The notes under the pieces: model-generated
Seen by the model: the letters and a program-made list of their open reading frames with translations, nothing else
Database searches by the model: none
What the model was told of the DNA's origin: nothing
Origin: Rubripirellula sp.
GTDB lineage: Bacteria; Planctomycetota; Planctomycetia; Pirellulales; Pirellulaceae
Direction of reading: 5' to 3'
Assembly (NCBI GenBank): GCA_029245125.1
Contig: JAQWPZ010000264.1
Span: 26,628-90,627 of the forward strand
DNA length: 64,000 bases
In this document: positions 36,834 through 45,403 of the stretch, one piece after another
Numbering within the stretch: position 1 is the stretch's first letter
Layout of the letters: every line of letters begins with the position of its first letter
Made by a program: the position numbers and the translations under genes

Positions 36834-37313
36834 GCGTTCTCGGCACACAGAAACCAATTGCCCGAATCCAGCGTATTGCCCGTCCCGGGCTAGTTCAGAA
36901 CTGTCGCTATTTCTCGAGAACCCGATTTCGCTCTGGAGTCGGCGGGCGTCGATCCGGCCGTGCTCAAGCAGTATTCCGGGGAGAAGTCGTTGTTCTGGAT
37001 GCGGTTCAATCGCTTTCACACCTCAGTAAACGCGGGCAGTTTGGTCTCAATCGCCCCCCGTTCTTGCGGTCACCTAATCCAGTTCAAAATCATTGGTTTG
37101 ATGAGTCGGCTGGCGGAAGGGTTGTTTGTTTGCGTTGGCTCGATTCAGAGTTGCCGTCGTCACCTGAGTGAATGCTTGCTTCTCGATCACTCGTCGAGAA
37201 ACTTCTCTGACGGGTCTGGGAATCCGCCGCGAATGTGTGAAACCCAGAATCCGCATTGACGATCCCCACCCAAATTTCCTAGTGATAGTGTCGACCAAGC
37301 CCCGGGAGTGAGG
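36834..37313. other. Intergenic stretch before lpxB
   Basis: 480 bases between the terminator and lpxB. Only short open frames without coding character or start signals on both strands. Presumably contains the lpxB promoter. No repeat or RNA gene recognised. Confidence 0.5.
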
Positions 37314-38513
37314 ATGTCCACGATCTTTTTTTCAGTCGGCGAGCCCAGCGGTGACCAGCACGCTGCCCGTTTGGCTACCGAATTGCAACGGATCGACCCT
37401 CAGCTGACGTTACGGGGTTTCGGTGGTCCAGCGATGCAGGCAGCCGGCTGTGAAATCGACAGTGACCTAACGCAGCACGCAGTTGTCGGCGTGCTCGAAG
37501 TATTGCCTAAATTACGTGATTTTTTTGCTCTCGCGGCTCAGGCGGAGGCTCTTTTCCAACAAGAGCAAATCGACGCAGTGGTGCTGGTTGATTTCCCGGG
37601 GTTCAATTGGCACATCGCCAAGCGAGCAAAGAAGTACGGGATCCCCGTTTATTACTACTGTCCTCCTCAGCTTTGGGCATGGGCGGGTTGGCGGGTGAAG
37701 AAGATGCGTCGCAGCGTCGACCATGTCCTAGCCGTCCTGCCGGTCGAGCAGGAGTACTTTCAGCGGCATCAGATTCCCTGCACCTACGTCGGTCACCCGT
37801 TTTTTGATGCGGTCCAAGAATACCCATTGGACCAACAGGTCTTGAATCGGTTCGACGCAATGGCTGATCAAGGGCAGCGTTTGGTGGCCGTCCTGCCCGG
37901 CTCGCGAGATCATGAAGTACACGCTAACTGGCCGGTCATGCTCGACTCGATTCGACAGCTCCATCTCCAGTACCCAGACGTGCGATTTTTGGTGGCCGCG
38001 TATCGGGATCAGCAGTGCCAGTGGTGCCGTGATCAGTTGCAAGAAAGTGACGCAACGATCCCATTGGAATTTTATGTCGGCCGAGCCAGTGAAATCATTC
38101 AAGCCTCACGCTGCGCGATGATGGTGAGCGGCAGTGTGAGTTTGGAAATGATGGCGCGACGCACCCCTGCGGTCGTGGTTTATCGAGTTGGTCGATTGCT
38201 GCACCTGTTGGCCAAATTGTTAGTTCGGATTGATAGCGTGACATTGCCAAATCTGATGGATCGCCGCAAAGTTTTTCCCGAGTACATCTCGGTAGGAAGC
38301 TCTCAGCCAGCGGCCGATTTCCTAACCGAATCGACCGGGGCGATGCTCGGTGATTCATTTTATTTTGCCCGCTTGAAACGCCAATTGGATGAGCTTTGCA
38401 GTCAGCACGCTAAGCCGGGGGCTTCCGCTCGAGCCGCCGAGGAAATCGCTCGGCTGATGAATTTATCCCCCAGCATGCCGTCACACGTGGATTCGCCACG
38501 GCGGGTCGCCTAG
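37314..38513 (+). CDS. lpxB: Lipid-A-disaccharide synthase
   Basis: 399 residues from ATG 37314 (GGGAG upstream); a GTG six bases earlier is the only nearby alternative. GT19 enzyme joining UDP-diacylglucosamine and lipid X to the lipid A disaccharide at the inner membrane. Marks are IFFSVGEPSGDQHAARL, LRGFGGPAMQAAG, DAVVLVDFPGFNWHIAKRAK, YYYCPPQLWAWAGWRVKKM, LPGSRDHEV and MVSGSVSLEMMARRTPAVVVY. Complete. Its presence supports an LPS-containing outer membrane in this organism. No other lpx genes are in the window. Confidence 0.95.
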   Translation: MSTIFFSVGEPSGDQHAARLATELQRIDPQLTLRGFGGPAMQAAGCEIDSDLTQHAVVGVLEVLPKLRDFFALAAQAEALFQQEQIDAVVLVDFPGFNWHIAKRAKKYGIPVYYYCPPQLWAWAGWRVKKMRRSVDHVLAVLPVEQEYFQRHQIPCTYVGHPFFDAVQEYPLDQQVLNRFDAMADQGQRLVAVLPGSRDHEVHANWPVMLDSIRQLHLQYPDVRFLVAAYRDQQCQWCRDQLQESDATIPLEFYVGRASEIIQASRCAMMVSGSVSLEMMARRTPAVVVYRVGRLLHLLAKLLVRIDSVTLPNLMDRRKVFPEYISVGSSQPAADFLTESTGAMLGDSFYFARLKRQLDELCSQHAKPGASARAAEEIARLMNLSPSMPSHVDSPRRVA

Positions 38514-38846
38514 CCCCCGTCCGGTTGCGATGATCAGGCTTTGCCAGCGTCATGGGACAGGTTAAGCGGGATCCTTGATCGGGATTCCCGCTCGGATATG
38601 GGGCGAATGTGGCTCTGGAAGTCAGCAACATTCGCGAACTCTCTTCGCTCAACGGCTCATGCGATGGTCTGGCCGCGCTAGTTTGCCGGATGTCTGCGGT
38701 GTTTTCTCCGCAAATTCTCTGTCTGGGAACTTTCCACATCAACGAACCATCCTCCTGGACAACCCGTAGTGTCTTCACCGCAAGATCCGTCGGTAAAATC
38801 GATGGGCGTCGTCTGAATCCGTCTTACTCTGGTTTGCCTCGCTGTC
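38514..38846. other. Intergenic stretch after lpxB
   Basis: 333 bases. No coding sequence, hairpin with T-run or repeat recognised on either strand. Confidence 0.5.
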
Positions 38847-39599
38847 ATGAGCACTGACTCGAAACTTCCCAATGTTCCTCAAATGCACGCGGAAACCGGG
38901 TACGAGGAACCGGAATATCGAACCCCTTTCAGGATTTCGGGGTTTTTGTGCCTGCTGGTGGGGCTCGTGAGCGTTTTGGCTGTGTATGGCAAGCCGTTGC
39001 TGATCTTTCCCGCAACTGCGTTTGCGCTCGGGATGATCGCCCTGCGACGGACAGGGGAAGGCGAAACGGGAATGCGGCCAATCGGGACCACCCCGGCGAT
39101 GATCGGGATGGTGTTAGCCACCGGGTTTGGGGTGTACGGATTTTGCCTGCCTTGGTTCAAGGATGCCACGCTCGGAGCACAGGCGGAAAAATTCGGCCGC
39201 GACTACATCGAGGTGATTGCCCGCGGAGATGATTACTTTGCCATCGAGCTCGGCAAGGACTATGCCAATCGCTTTCCCACAACCATGGATTTAGGTCAAC
39301 ACTACGCGCTGAGTGAACAGGGTGAGAAGATTTTGGACGAGTTCCAGAAATCGCCCGTCGTGGACATCGTCCGAGGTGGCAAAGGGCAATCGCAATGGGT
39401 GCTCGATCGATCGGCACATATTTACTACTCCTACAAACGCGAGCACGCGGAGCTTATTTGGAGAGACGCCGGTGGTGGAACGACGGCCAAAATTCATATG
39501 TTCCTCGACTATCTCGTTGATTCACGGGGAAATGGGCAATGGCATATCGAGGAATGCACCGTCCTGTCGCCCCGATACACGGCACCGGCGATCCTGTAG
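38847..39599 (+). CDS. Hypothetical membrane protein
   Basis: 250 residues. A short Pro/Glu-rich cytoplasmic start is followed by hydrophobic segments around residues 30-70 (SGFLCLLVGLVSVLAVYG, LLIFPATAFALGMIALRR) and 80-105 (PAMIGMVLATGFGVYGFCLP), resembling the DUF4190-type pair of helices. The rest (about 110-250) is a soluble domain with EKFGRDYIEVIARGDDYFAI, perhaps periplasmic. The family is not recognised. The C-terminal domain reads like a well-folded alpha/beta protein. Single gene on the plus strand. Confidence 0.72.
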   Translation: MSTDSKLPNVPQMHAETGYEEPEYRTPFRISGFLCLLVGLVSVLAVYGKPLLIFPATAFALGMIALRRTGEGETGMRPIGTTPAMIGMVLATGFGVYGFCLPWFKDATLGAQAEKFGRDYIEVIARGDDYFAIELGKDYANRFPTTMDLGQHYALSEQGEKILDEFQKSPVVDIVRGGKGQSQWVLDRSAHIYYSYKREHAELIWRDAGGGTTAKIHMFLDYLVDSRGNGQWHIEECTVLSPRYTAPAIL

Positions 39600-39604
39600 T
39601 TCAG

Positions 39605-39660
39605 CACCGGCCATCCAATCGTTCGGCAACGGCCATCCAATCGTTCGGCACCGGCCACCC
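39605..39660 (+). repeat. 22-bp tandem repeat, 2.5 copies
   Basis: CACCGGCCATCCAATCGTTC plus GG is repeated twice with one change (39605-39626, 39627-39648), and a third partial copy follows. It lies just after the stop of the membrane protein gene, in the spacer towards dnaE2. Confidence 0.85.
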
Positions 39661-39762
39661 TGTGCCGCAGGACTTGCCAACTTGTAGCGAGGTCTGGTTA
39701 ACCTAGCCGGTTAGCGATCGGGTTGTCTCGTCTTGCAGTTGGCTGACCGCATTTTGCAATGG

Positions 39763-42700
39763 TCAGTGGAAGTCACGCGAGCGAATGGTGAGACCATCGA
39801 CTTCGTCAGCAAGGTCGTTGATTCGGCCAACGATGACGTGTATTACCCCTTTTCGGTTTTCGAGTTTGCCTTCTACAAGCCATGCATTGCTTGTCTTGGC
39901 AACACGAAAAAAACGTTTCCAAACGGCCGCAAATAAAACTAAATTGATCGATCCTGTTTCGTCTTCCAGGGTCACAAAGGTGATTCCTTTGGCCGTTGAG
40001 GGTCGCTGTCTTAGCAGCACTAATCCGGCAACACGGACGTGCCGCCCATCACGCAGAGAATCAAGCTGCTTTGCTGATACGCAGCGTTTCGATTCCAGCA
40101 CTGCTCGAACAAATGAAATCGGATGAGCTTTGAGGCTTAGTCCCGTCGTGTTGTAATCAGCATGAACTTCTTCCAGTGGAGTCATGGGCTTGAGAGTGTC
40201 GGGGACCCGGTCGTCTTCTGAAAGATTTTCAAACAGTGGTTGTTCTCGTGGTGATTCTTCGTGCAATAACGATTGCCAGATTGCAGCACGGCGATCTCCG
40301 GCAAGTGATCCCAGGGCATCAGCATCGGCGAGGATTGCCAGGTTGGATTTTCCCACTTGCGTTCGACGGGAAAAATCTTTCATGTCTCGATATCGCTGGT
40401 GATCGCGACATCGCACGATCCGCTGCGCTACTTCGGAGGGAAAGCCACGAATCGTTTGAAGTCCCAGTCGAATTGCCGGTTGATTCTTTGTGGCGTCGCC
40501 TTCGAGAGTGGTTTCGAAGTCGCTTTCATTGACATCGACTGGATGGACCTTTACTCCATGTTTGCGAGCGTCCGCGATGAGTTGTGCCGGTGCGTAAAAG
40601 CCCATTGGTTGGCTATTTAACAAGGCAGCGCAAAATGCTGCGGGGTAATGGCATTTCAGATAGCTCGATGCGTAAACCAGGAGCGCAAAACTGGCCGCGT
40701 GGGATTCAGGGAATCCGTATTCACCGAATCCGCGGATCTGGTGAAAAACATGTTCAGCAAATTCACCGGTTAGTCCATGCGATCGCATTCCCGCGAGCAG
40801 TTTGATGCGGAATTTGTCGATCACGCCTGGGCGTCGCCAAGCCGCCATGGCGCGACGCAATTGATCTGCCTCGCCCGGTGTAAAGCCAGCAGCCACGACG
40901 GCCAAACGCATCGCCTGTTCCTGGAAAATTGGTACGCCGAGCGTTTTTCTCAGCACTCCCGCAATTGCCTCGTTGGGGTAGCGAACCGCCGCTGGGTTTT
41001 CACGAGCTTGCAAAAAGGGATGGACCATGTTGCCTTGGATCGGGCCCGGACGAACGATTGCCACCTCGACCACTAGGTCGTAATAGCAACGGGGCTTAAG
41101 ACGCGGCAGCATGCTCATCTGCGCGCGACTTTCAATCTGAAAGACACCGACCGTATCTGCAGCACAGATCATGTCGTAAGTTGCTTGGTCGTCGGCAGGG
41201 ATATTAGCGAGTGACCAAGAATGTTGATGATGTTTGGCAACCAGATCGAAGCAACGATGGATTGCAGATAGCATCCCCAACGCGAGAACATCAACTTTTA
41301 AGATCCCCAATTCATCCAGATCATCTTTATTCCACTGGATCACCGTTCGACCTTCCATCGCGGCGTTCTCAATCGGGCAGAGTTCGCACAAGCTGCCGGC
41401 CGTCATCACCATCCCCCCAACGTGCTGCGAGAGATGTCTCGGGAAATTGGTCAGGTTCTCAATGAGGTAAATGAATCGCTTTCCGATGCTCGAATCAGGG
41501 TCCAACCCACCGCTGCGGCAACGCTCGGATAAATCAGCGCCATTTCCACCTAGTTTCGCGATTGAATCAATGGCGTCAGCAGAGACGCCTAGTGCCTTTC
41601 CTGCATCGCGAATCACACTTCGCGTGCGGTACCGGATCACAGTGGCTGTCATGCCCGCGCGGTCACGTCCATACTTGTCGTATAGATATTGCAGCACCTC
41701 TTCGCGACGTTGATGTTCAAAATCGACGTCGATGTCAGGGGCTTCGTCCCGTTCACGGCTGACAAACCGCTCGAACAATAAATCGGTTTGACTGGGATCG
41801 ACATTTGTGATCCCGAGGCAATAACAGATGGTTGAATTCGCAGCCGAGCCTCTTCCCTGGCAGAGGATATTTTGCTGTCGAGCAAATCGCACCATATCCC
41901 AGACCGTTAAAAAGTATGCTTCGTAGCGCAATTCTGCGATGATTTCAAATTCGTGACGAAGCAATTCAATCACTTTCTCTGGTACACCATTAGGCCATCG
42001 TTGATTGGCGCCTTCCCAGGTCAATCGTTTGAGACGCTCGATCAGCGTCATGCCGGGTGGAGCGATCTCTTTGGGATATTCGTACTGGAGCTCGCCTAGC
42101 GAGAACGTGCACTGCTCAGCAACCTCCATGGTACGGGCGATAGCATCGGGCACTTGATTGTAGAGCTCACCAATCTCGCTTAACGATCGCAAATGACGCT
42201 GACTGTTAGCAAACCGCTGGCCGGATAGCTGATCGATTGTGGTGCCGTGTCGAATCGCCGTCACGCAGTCATGCAGCAGCATGCGATCGGGCACGTGGTA
42301 ATGGACGTCCCCAGTTGCCAGCAACGGGACATCGTGACGCAGTGACAAGTTCCGCAAACGCTCCACACGCTGCGTGTCGTCAACTCCTCGATGGAGTTCG
42401 CACAGTAAGTAACCTCGTTCAGCAAAAACGTCGCGAAACTGGGTCCGTAAGAATCGAGTGAAACGGGGCGGGCGGAGAGAGTCGGGTGTGTTGGAGTGAT
42501 CAGAGAAATGAGGGATCAGCCCAGCGAGCATGCCCTCGCTGTGTTCGGCAATGTCGTTCCAGTGGAGTTCGCAATGCCCTTTCTCAACCCTCAGTCGTCC
42601 GCGTGAAAGTAGCCGACAGAGTTGGCCATAAGCAGTGCGATTACTCGGCCATAGCACCATCGAAGGTGCATCGGTTGGATGGACTTCTGCGCCAACGATG

Positions 42701-42882
42701 TACTGCAAGCCAAGTTCTTGAGCCGGTGCGTAGCCCCGCACCACACCGGCGATTGATTCGCGATCGGTCAGCGCGATCCCGGAATAACCAAGCCGTGATG
42801 CTTGCTCGACGAGCTCGTCTGGATGGGAGGCTCCCTCCAGAAACGAGAAATTACTTTTGCAATGCAGTTCGACATACTGCAT
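39763..42882 (-). CDS. dnaE2: Error-prone DNA polymerase DnaE2
   Basis: 1039 residues from ATG 42882, the expected DnaE2 length; the frame stays open to 43302 but without similarity. C-family polymerase alpha subunit used in SOS mutagenesis with ImuA/ImuB. An N-terminal PHP domain begins YVELHCKSNFSFLEGASHPD. The polymerase core has CQGRGSAANSTICYCLGITN, the catalytic EAPDIDVDFEHQRREEV near 380, and RPGPIQGNMVHPFLQAR. A C-terminal OB domain carries VRVAGLVLLRQRPSTAKG. Unlike in many bacteria no imuA/imuB or lexA gene is next to it. An SRAP gene lies 4.6 kb away on the plus strand. Confidence 0.95.
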   Translation of the reverse strand: MQYVELHCKSNFSFLEGASHPDELVEQASRLGYSGIALTDRESIAGVVRGYAPAQELGLQYIVGAEVHPTDAPSMVLWPSNRTAYGQLCRLLSRGRLRVEKGHCELHWNDIAEHSEGMLAGLIPHFSDHSNTPDSLRPPRFTRFLRTQFRDVFAERGYLLCELHRGVDDTQRVERLRNLSLRHDVPLLATGDVHYHVPDRMLLHDCVTAIRHGTTIDQLSGQRFANSQRHLRSLSEIGELYNQVPDAIARTMEVAEQCTFSLGELQYEYPKEIAPPGMTLIERLKRLTWEGANQRWPNGVPEKVIELLRHEFEIIAELRYEAYFLTVWDMVRFARQQNILCQGRGSAANSTICYCLGITNVDPSQTDLLFERFVSRERDEAPDIDVDFEHQRREEVLQYLYDKYGRDRAGMTATVIRYRTRSVIRDAGKALGVSADAIDSIAKLGGNGADLSERCRSGGLDPDSSIGKRFIYLIENLTNFPRHLSQHVGGMVMTAGSLCELCPIENAAMEGRTVIQWNKDDLDELGILKVDVLALGMLSAIHRCFDLVAKHHQHSWSLANIPADDQATYDMICAADTVGVFQIESRAQMSMLPRLKPRCYYDLVVEVAIVRPGPIQGNMVHPFLQARENPAAVRYPNEAIAGVLRKTLGVPIFQEQAMRLAVVAAGFTPGEADQLRRAMAAWRRPGVIDKFRIKLLAGMRSHGLTGEFAEHVFHQIRGFGEYGFPESHAASFALLVYASSYLKCHYPAAFCAALLNSQPMGFYAPAQLIADARKHGVKVHPVDVNESDFETTLEGDATKNQPAIRLGLQTIRGFPSEVAQRIVRCRDHQRYRDMKDFSRRTQVGKSNLAILADADALGSLAGDRRAAIWQSLLHEESPREQPLFENLSEDDRVPDTLKPMTPLEEVHADYNTTGLSLKAHPISFVRAVLESKRCVSAKQLDSLRDGRHVRVAGLVLLRQRPSTAKGITFVTLEDETGSINLVLFAAVWKRFFRVAKTSNAWLVEGKLENRKGVIHVIVGRINDLADEVDGLTIRSRDFH

Positions 42883-42925
42883 GGATGGTCGGCGTGTTCG
42901 TGGGTCGCGGAGGGTGTATGCTTGT

Positions 42926-42974
42926 TCACTATAAGTGATCGGCTTCCTTTCTGGCAAGACTGGTGCAAATTTGC
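42926..42974 (-). promoter_or_regulatory. Palindromes upstream of dnaE2 (possible operators)
   Basis: TCACT-ATA-AGTGA (42926-42938) lies 44 bases ahead of the dnaE2 start, and the perfect 10-bp palindrome GCAAATTTGC (42965-42974) about 80 bases ahead. Either could be an SOS-type operator, but the LexA motif of this group is not known to me. Weak evidence. Confidence 0.3.
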
Positions 42975-43038
42975 CAAGATTTGAAGAAGATAGCGACTCA
43001 TTGGGTGTGGCGTTTTTCCCCGAACACTTCGAGACCTC

Positions 43039-43482
43039 ATGCATATTGCAGATGCGGCAGACACCTCGTTTGATCATGTTTCTAAAGATCCGATTCCCAG
43101 TCACCCGGTTATCGTGGGGTACATCTTCTGGATCTTTGGATTCATTGGTGCGCACCGCTTCTACTTTGGAAAGCAGCTGACCGGCGTGATCTGGTTCTTT
43201 GCTGGTGGACTGTTCTTGATTGGTTGGATCATTGACTTGTTTCTGATCCCATCGATGGCGGCAGAGGCCAGTCTTCGATATCGGGCCGGCCGAATCGATC
43301 ACAGCGTTTGCTGGTGTCTGTTACTGGTCTTGGGTCTGTTTGGAGTTCATCGTTTCTATATGGGTAAATACTTGACCGGTCTCGTTTATCTGTGCACCGG
43401 CGGTTTGCTTGGTCTCGGCGTCGCCTACGATGCATTGACGCTCAATGAACAGATCGAAGAATTGAACTCACTGACGTTTTAA
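43039..43482 (+). CDS. TM2-domain protein with two TM2 repeats
   Basis: 147 residues. Two successive TM2 units: VGYIFWIFGFIGAHRFYFGK with LTGVIWFFAGGLFLIGWIID, and LLVLGLFGVHRFYMGKYLTG with GLVYLCTGGLLGLGVAYDAL. Each has the G-xHRFYxGK turn and the end-of-helix Asp. Usually a TM2 protein has one unit. A four-helix membrane protein is expected; function unknown. It is divergent from dnaE2 with 156 bases between starts, and the promoters must lie there. Confidence 0.85.
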   Translation: MHIADAADTSFDHVSKDPIPSHPVIVGYIFWIFGFIGAHRFYFGKQLTGVIWFFAGGLFLIGWIIDLFLIPSMAAEASLRYRAGRIDHSVCWCLLLVLGLFGVHRFYMGKYLTGLVYLCTGGLLGLGVAYDALTLNEQIEELNSLTF

Positions 43483-43675
43483 ATCGACGACTCGTGTCAT
43501 TGCTGCGAATGAACTGTCATCGGCCAATCACGCTGAAGCTGCTCGAATCAAGCAGGCCGTTTTGGGCATCGATTTTGGATGTGTTGCATGAGACGGCAAA
43601 GTGGGACGGCAAGATTGCTCACGCCATTGGTGTATGACGAACTGCAGCGAGAGGTGGCAGTTGCGGACTGTGCTG

Positions 43676-43709
43676 GCAGGCTGTGTCTTGCAGGCTGTGT
43701 CTTGCAGGC
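43676..43709 (+). repeat. 14-bp tandem repeat
   Basis: GCAGGCTGTGTCTT occurs twice in tandem followed by a partial third copy, in the spacer between the convergent TM2 and NfeD genes. Confidence 0.75.
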
Positions 43710-43758
43710 GAAGTTTTCTCGCAAAGGTGTTTCTATCGAGGTCTTGTCAGAGGGTGTG

Positions 43759-45285
43759 TTACACCGATCGGACGATGATTCGTGCGCCCTGCTTGCAGAT
43801 CACTTCTACTTTGATGTCTGGTTCGACGAATTCACCTTCGGTGACGACATCGACCATGAAATCATCGATTTGCATTTTCCCACTGGGTCGCAAGGGCGAA
43901 ACGGTTTGGCCCACATCGCCGACCTCTGCTCGTTGCCAACCTGGCACTAGTTCTCCAGCGGAAACGGCTGCTCCAGCAACCGCACCCTCGATGACGACGG
44001 GTGGCTTTAGTGTCAGTCGGCTGAGTCCGGGAATATCACCGATGAAGTTCGATAGAAAAATCAGTGCGATGAAAAATCCAATGACCGCGCTAACAACCAA
44101 CAAAATGTCATAGCCAAGCCCTGTCCACTGTTCACCTGATTGGGGGAGCATGAATCGTCGCGACGCCATTACGAGCGAGCCAATGACGAGTGTGATTCCA
44201 CCGACTCCTGAAACTCCGAACCCGGGGATCACAAATAACTCGGCGCCGATAAAAACGAGTCCAACGAGAAATAAGGTCACTTCCAGCCATCCCGAAGTGC
44301 CCCCTAGGAATCGACTCCAAAAGAACAGGCTAAAGCAAAGCAGCGAAACCAGTCCGCCCACGCCCATGCCAGGTGCCCCTAGTTCGACCGTCAAGGCGAT
44401 CAAACCGATTGCGATCAGCAGGAACGTGACCACACCCGTGTTGAGCAGGAAGACCATCGAATCGGTCCAAGTTCGCTCCATGACGGGGATCGGTGAGGAT
44501 ACGTTTAATGCTGCGGCCAACTCAGATCGATTGTCAATCGTTTGCGATGCCATTCCCAATTCGACCGCTCGCTGTCCGTTGGCAATGAAAAACATCTCTT
44601 TGCCGGCCTCGCGAACCGGCTTGCCTTTGACCCATTGATCGGCATCCTCGAGTGAGTCCCATTCTTTGTCCGAGAAGTAATTGGTTTCACCGGTCGCTCG
44701 ATTGGTCGCAGCAAAAACGACCATGTCTTTATCGACCAGTTTCTCAGCTAAGGCGAGTGGGCGACCTGTTGCCGCTGCTGTGTCACGGGCTTTTTGAGCA
44801 AGCACACTGCGGCTCTTTGCCTCGGTGTATCGATAGGCACCGTCGGCCCCCATCACGATCTCGCCTGCATCTCCCATCCGAGCGCCGGGAAGCATGATGA
44901 TTTTGTCACATGCCAGGGAGAGCAATGCTGCGCCGCTGATCGCGTCTTTTTCAATGAACGCCACCGTTTCGACTTCTTTGGCCTCTAAAACCATATCCAT
45001 CAATTCAAAGGTGACGTAAGTGAACCCGCCCGGCGAGTTTATATCGAGGATGATGACGTCGACGCCTGAATCAACCGCATCTTCAAACTTACGTTTCAGC
45101 AGTGCGCCACTGAGCGGGTTGATATCCTCTTTCAGTGGAATGATGACGGCCGACCGTTCGCCTCCCTCACGCCGAATGACTTGCGCGTGAACGGGTAACA
45201 TCCAACCAAGGCTGGACATGGTGAGTAACAAACAAATCCACCATCGCATTGGTGTTTTGGTCTGATTCAAGGGCTTCATTGTCAT
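43759..45285 (-). CDS. NfeD-type membrane serine protease (ClpP class)
   Basis: 508 residues with a signal peptide (WWICLLLTMSSLGWMLPVHA). Residues about 45-250 form a ClpP/SppA-like domain: VDVIILDINSPGGFTYVTFE and the Ser-bearing DAISGAALLSLACDKIIML. Five or so transmembrane helices (about 285-430) follow, and a C-terminal OB/NfeD domain (RPSGKMQIDDFMVDVVTEGE). Long NfeD proteins cleave stomatin-like partners at membranes, but no stomatin/flotillin gene is adjacent here. Complete length for the NfeD1b group. Lies downstream of no obvious partner; trkH is upstream on the same strand with a 118-base gap. Confidence 0.9.
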   Translation of the reverse strand: MTMKPLNQTKTPMRWWICLLLTMSSLGWMLPVHAQVIRREGGERSAVIIPLKEDINPLSGALLKRKFEDAVDSGVDVIILDINSPGGFTYVTFELMDMVLEAKEVETVAFIEKDAISGAALLSLACDKIIMLPGARMGDAGEIVMGADGAYRYTEAKSRSVLAQKARDTAAATGRPLALAEKLVDKDMVVFAATNRATGETNYFSDKEWDSLEDADQWVKGKPVREAGKEMFFIANGQRAVELGMASQTIDNRSELAAALNVSSPIPVMERTWTDSMVFLLNTGVVTFLLIAIGLIALTVELGAPGMGVGGLVSLLCFSLFFWSRFLGGTSGWLEVTLFLVGLVFIGAELFVIPGFGVSGVGGITLVIGSLVMASRRFMLPQSGEQWTGLGYDILLVVSAVIGFFIALIFLSNFIGDIPGLSRLTLKPPVVIEGAVAGAAVSAGELVPGWQRAEVGDVGQTVSPLRPSGKMQIDDFMVDVVTEGEFVEPDIKVEVICKQGARIIVRSV

Positions 45286-45403
45286 GCTGGCGTCGAATGG
45301 GGTAGGTGACCGCGATGGCTGTCGATTGTGTGGTGGCGCAGCGCCACCATCAGCAGTTTAGCAGCCAATGCTGAGATGCCATCTGTTGAGGCCCATTCGA
45401 CAC

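Noticed and set aside
42883..43302. 140-codon N-terminal extension of DnaE2
   Set aside because: The PHP domain starts at MQYVELHCKSNF; the extension overlaps the divergent TM2 gene and looks random.
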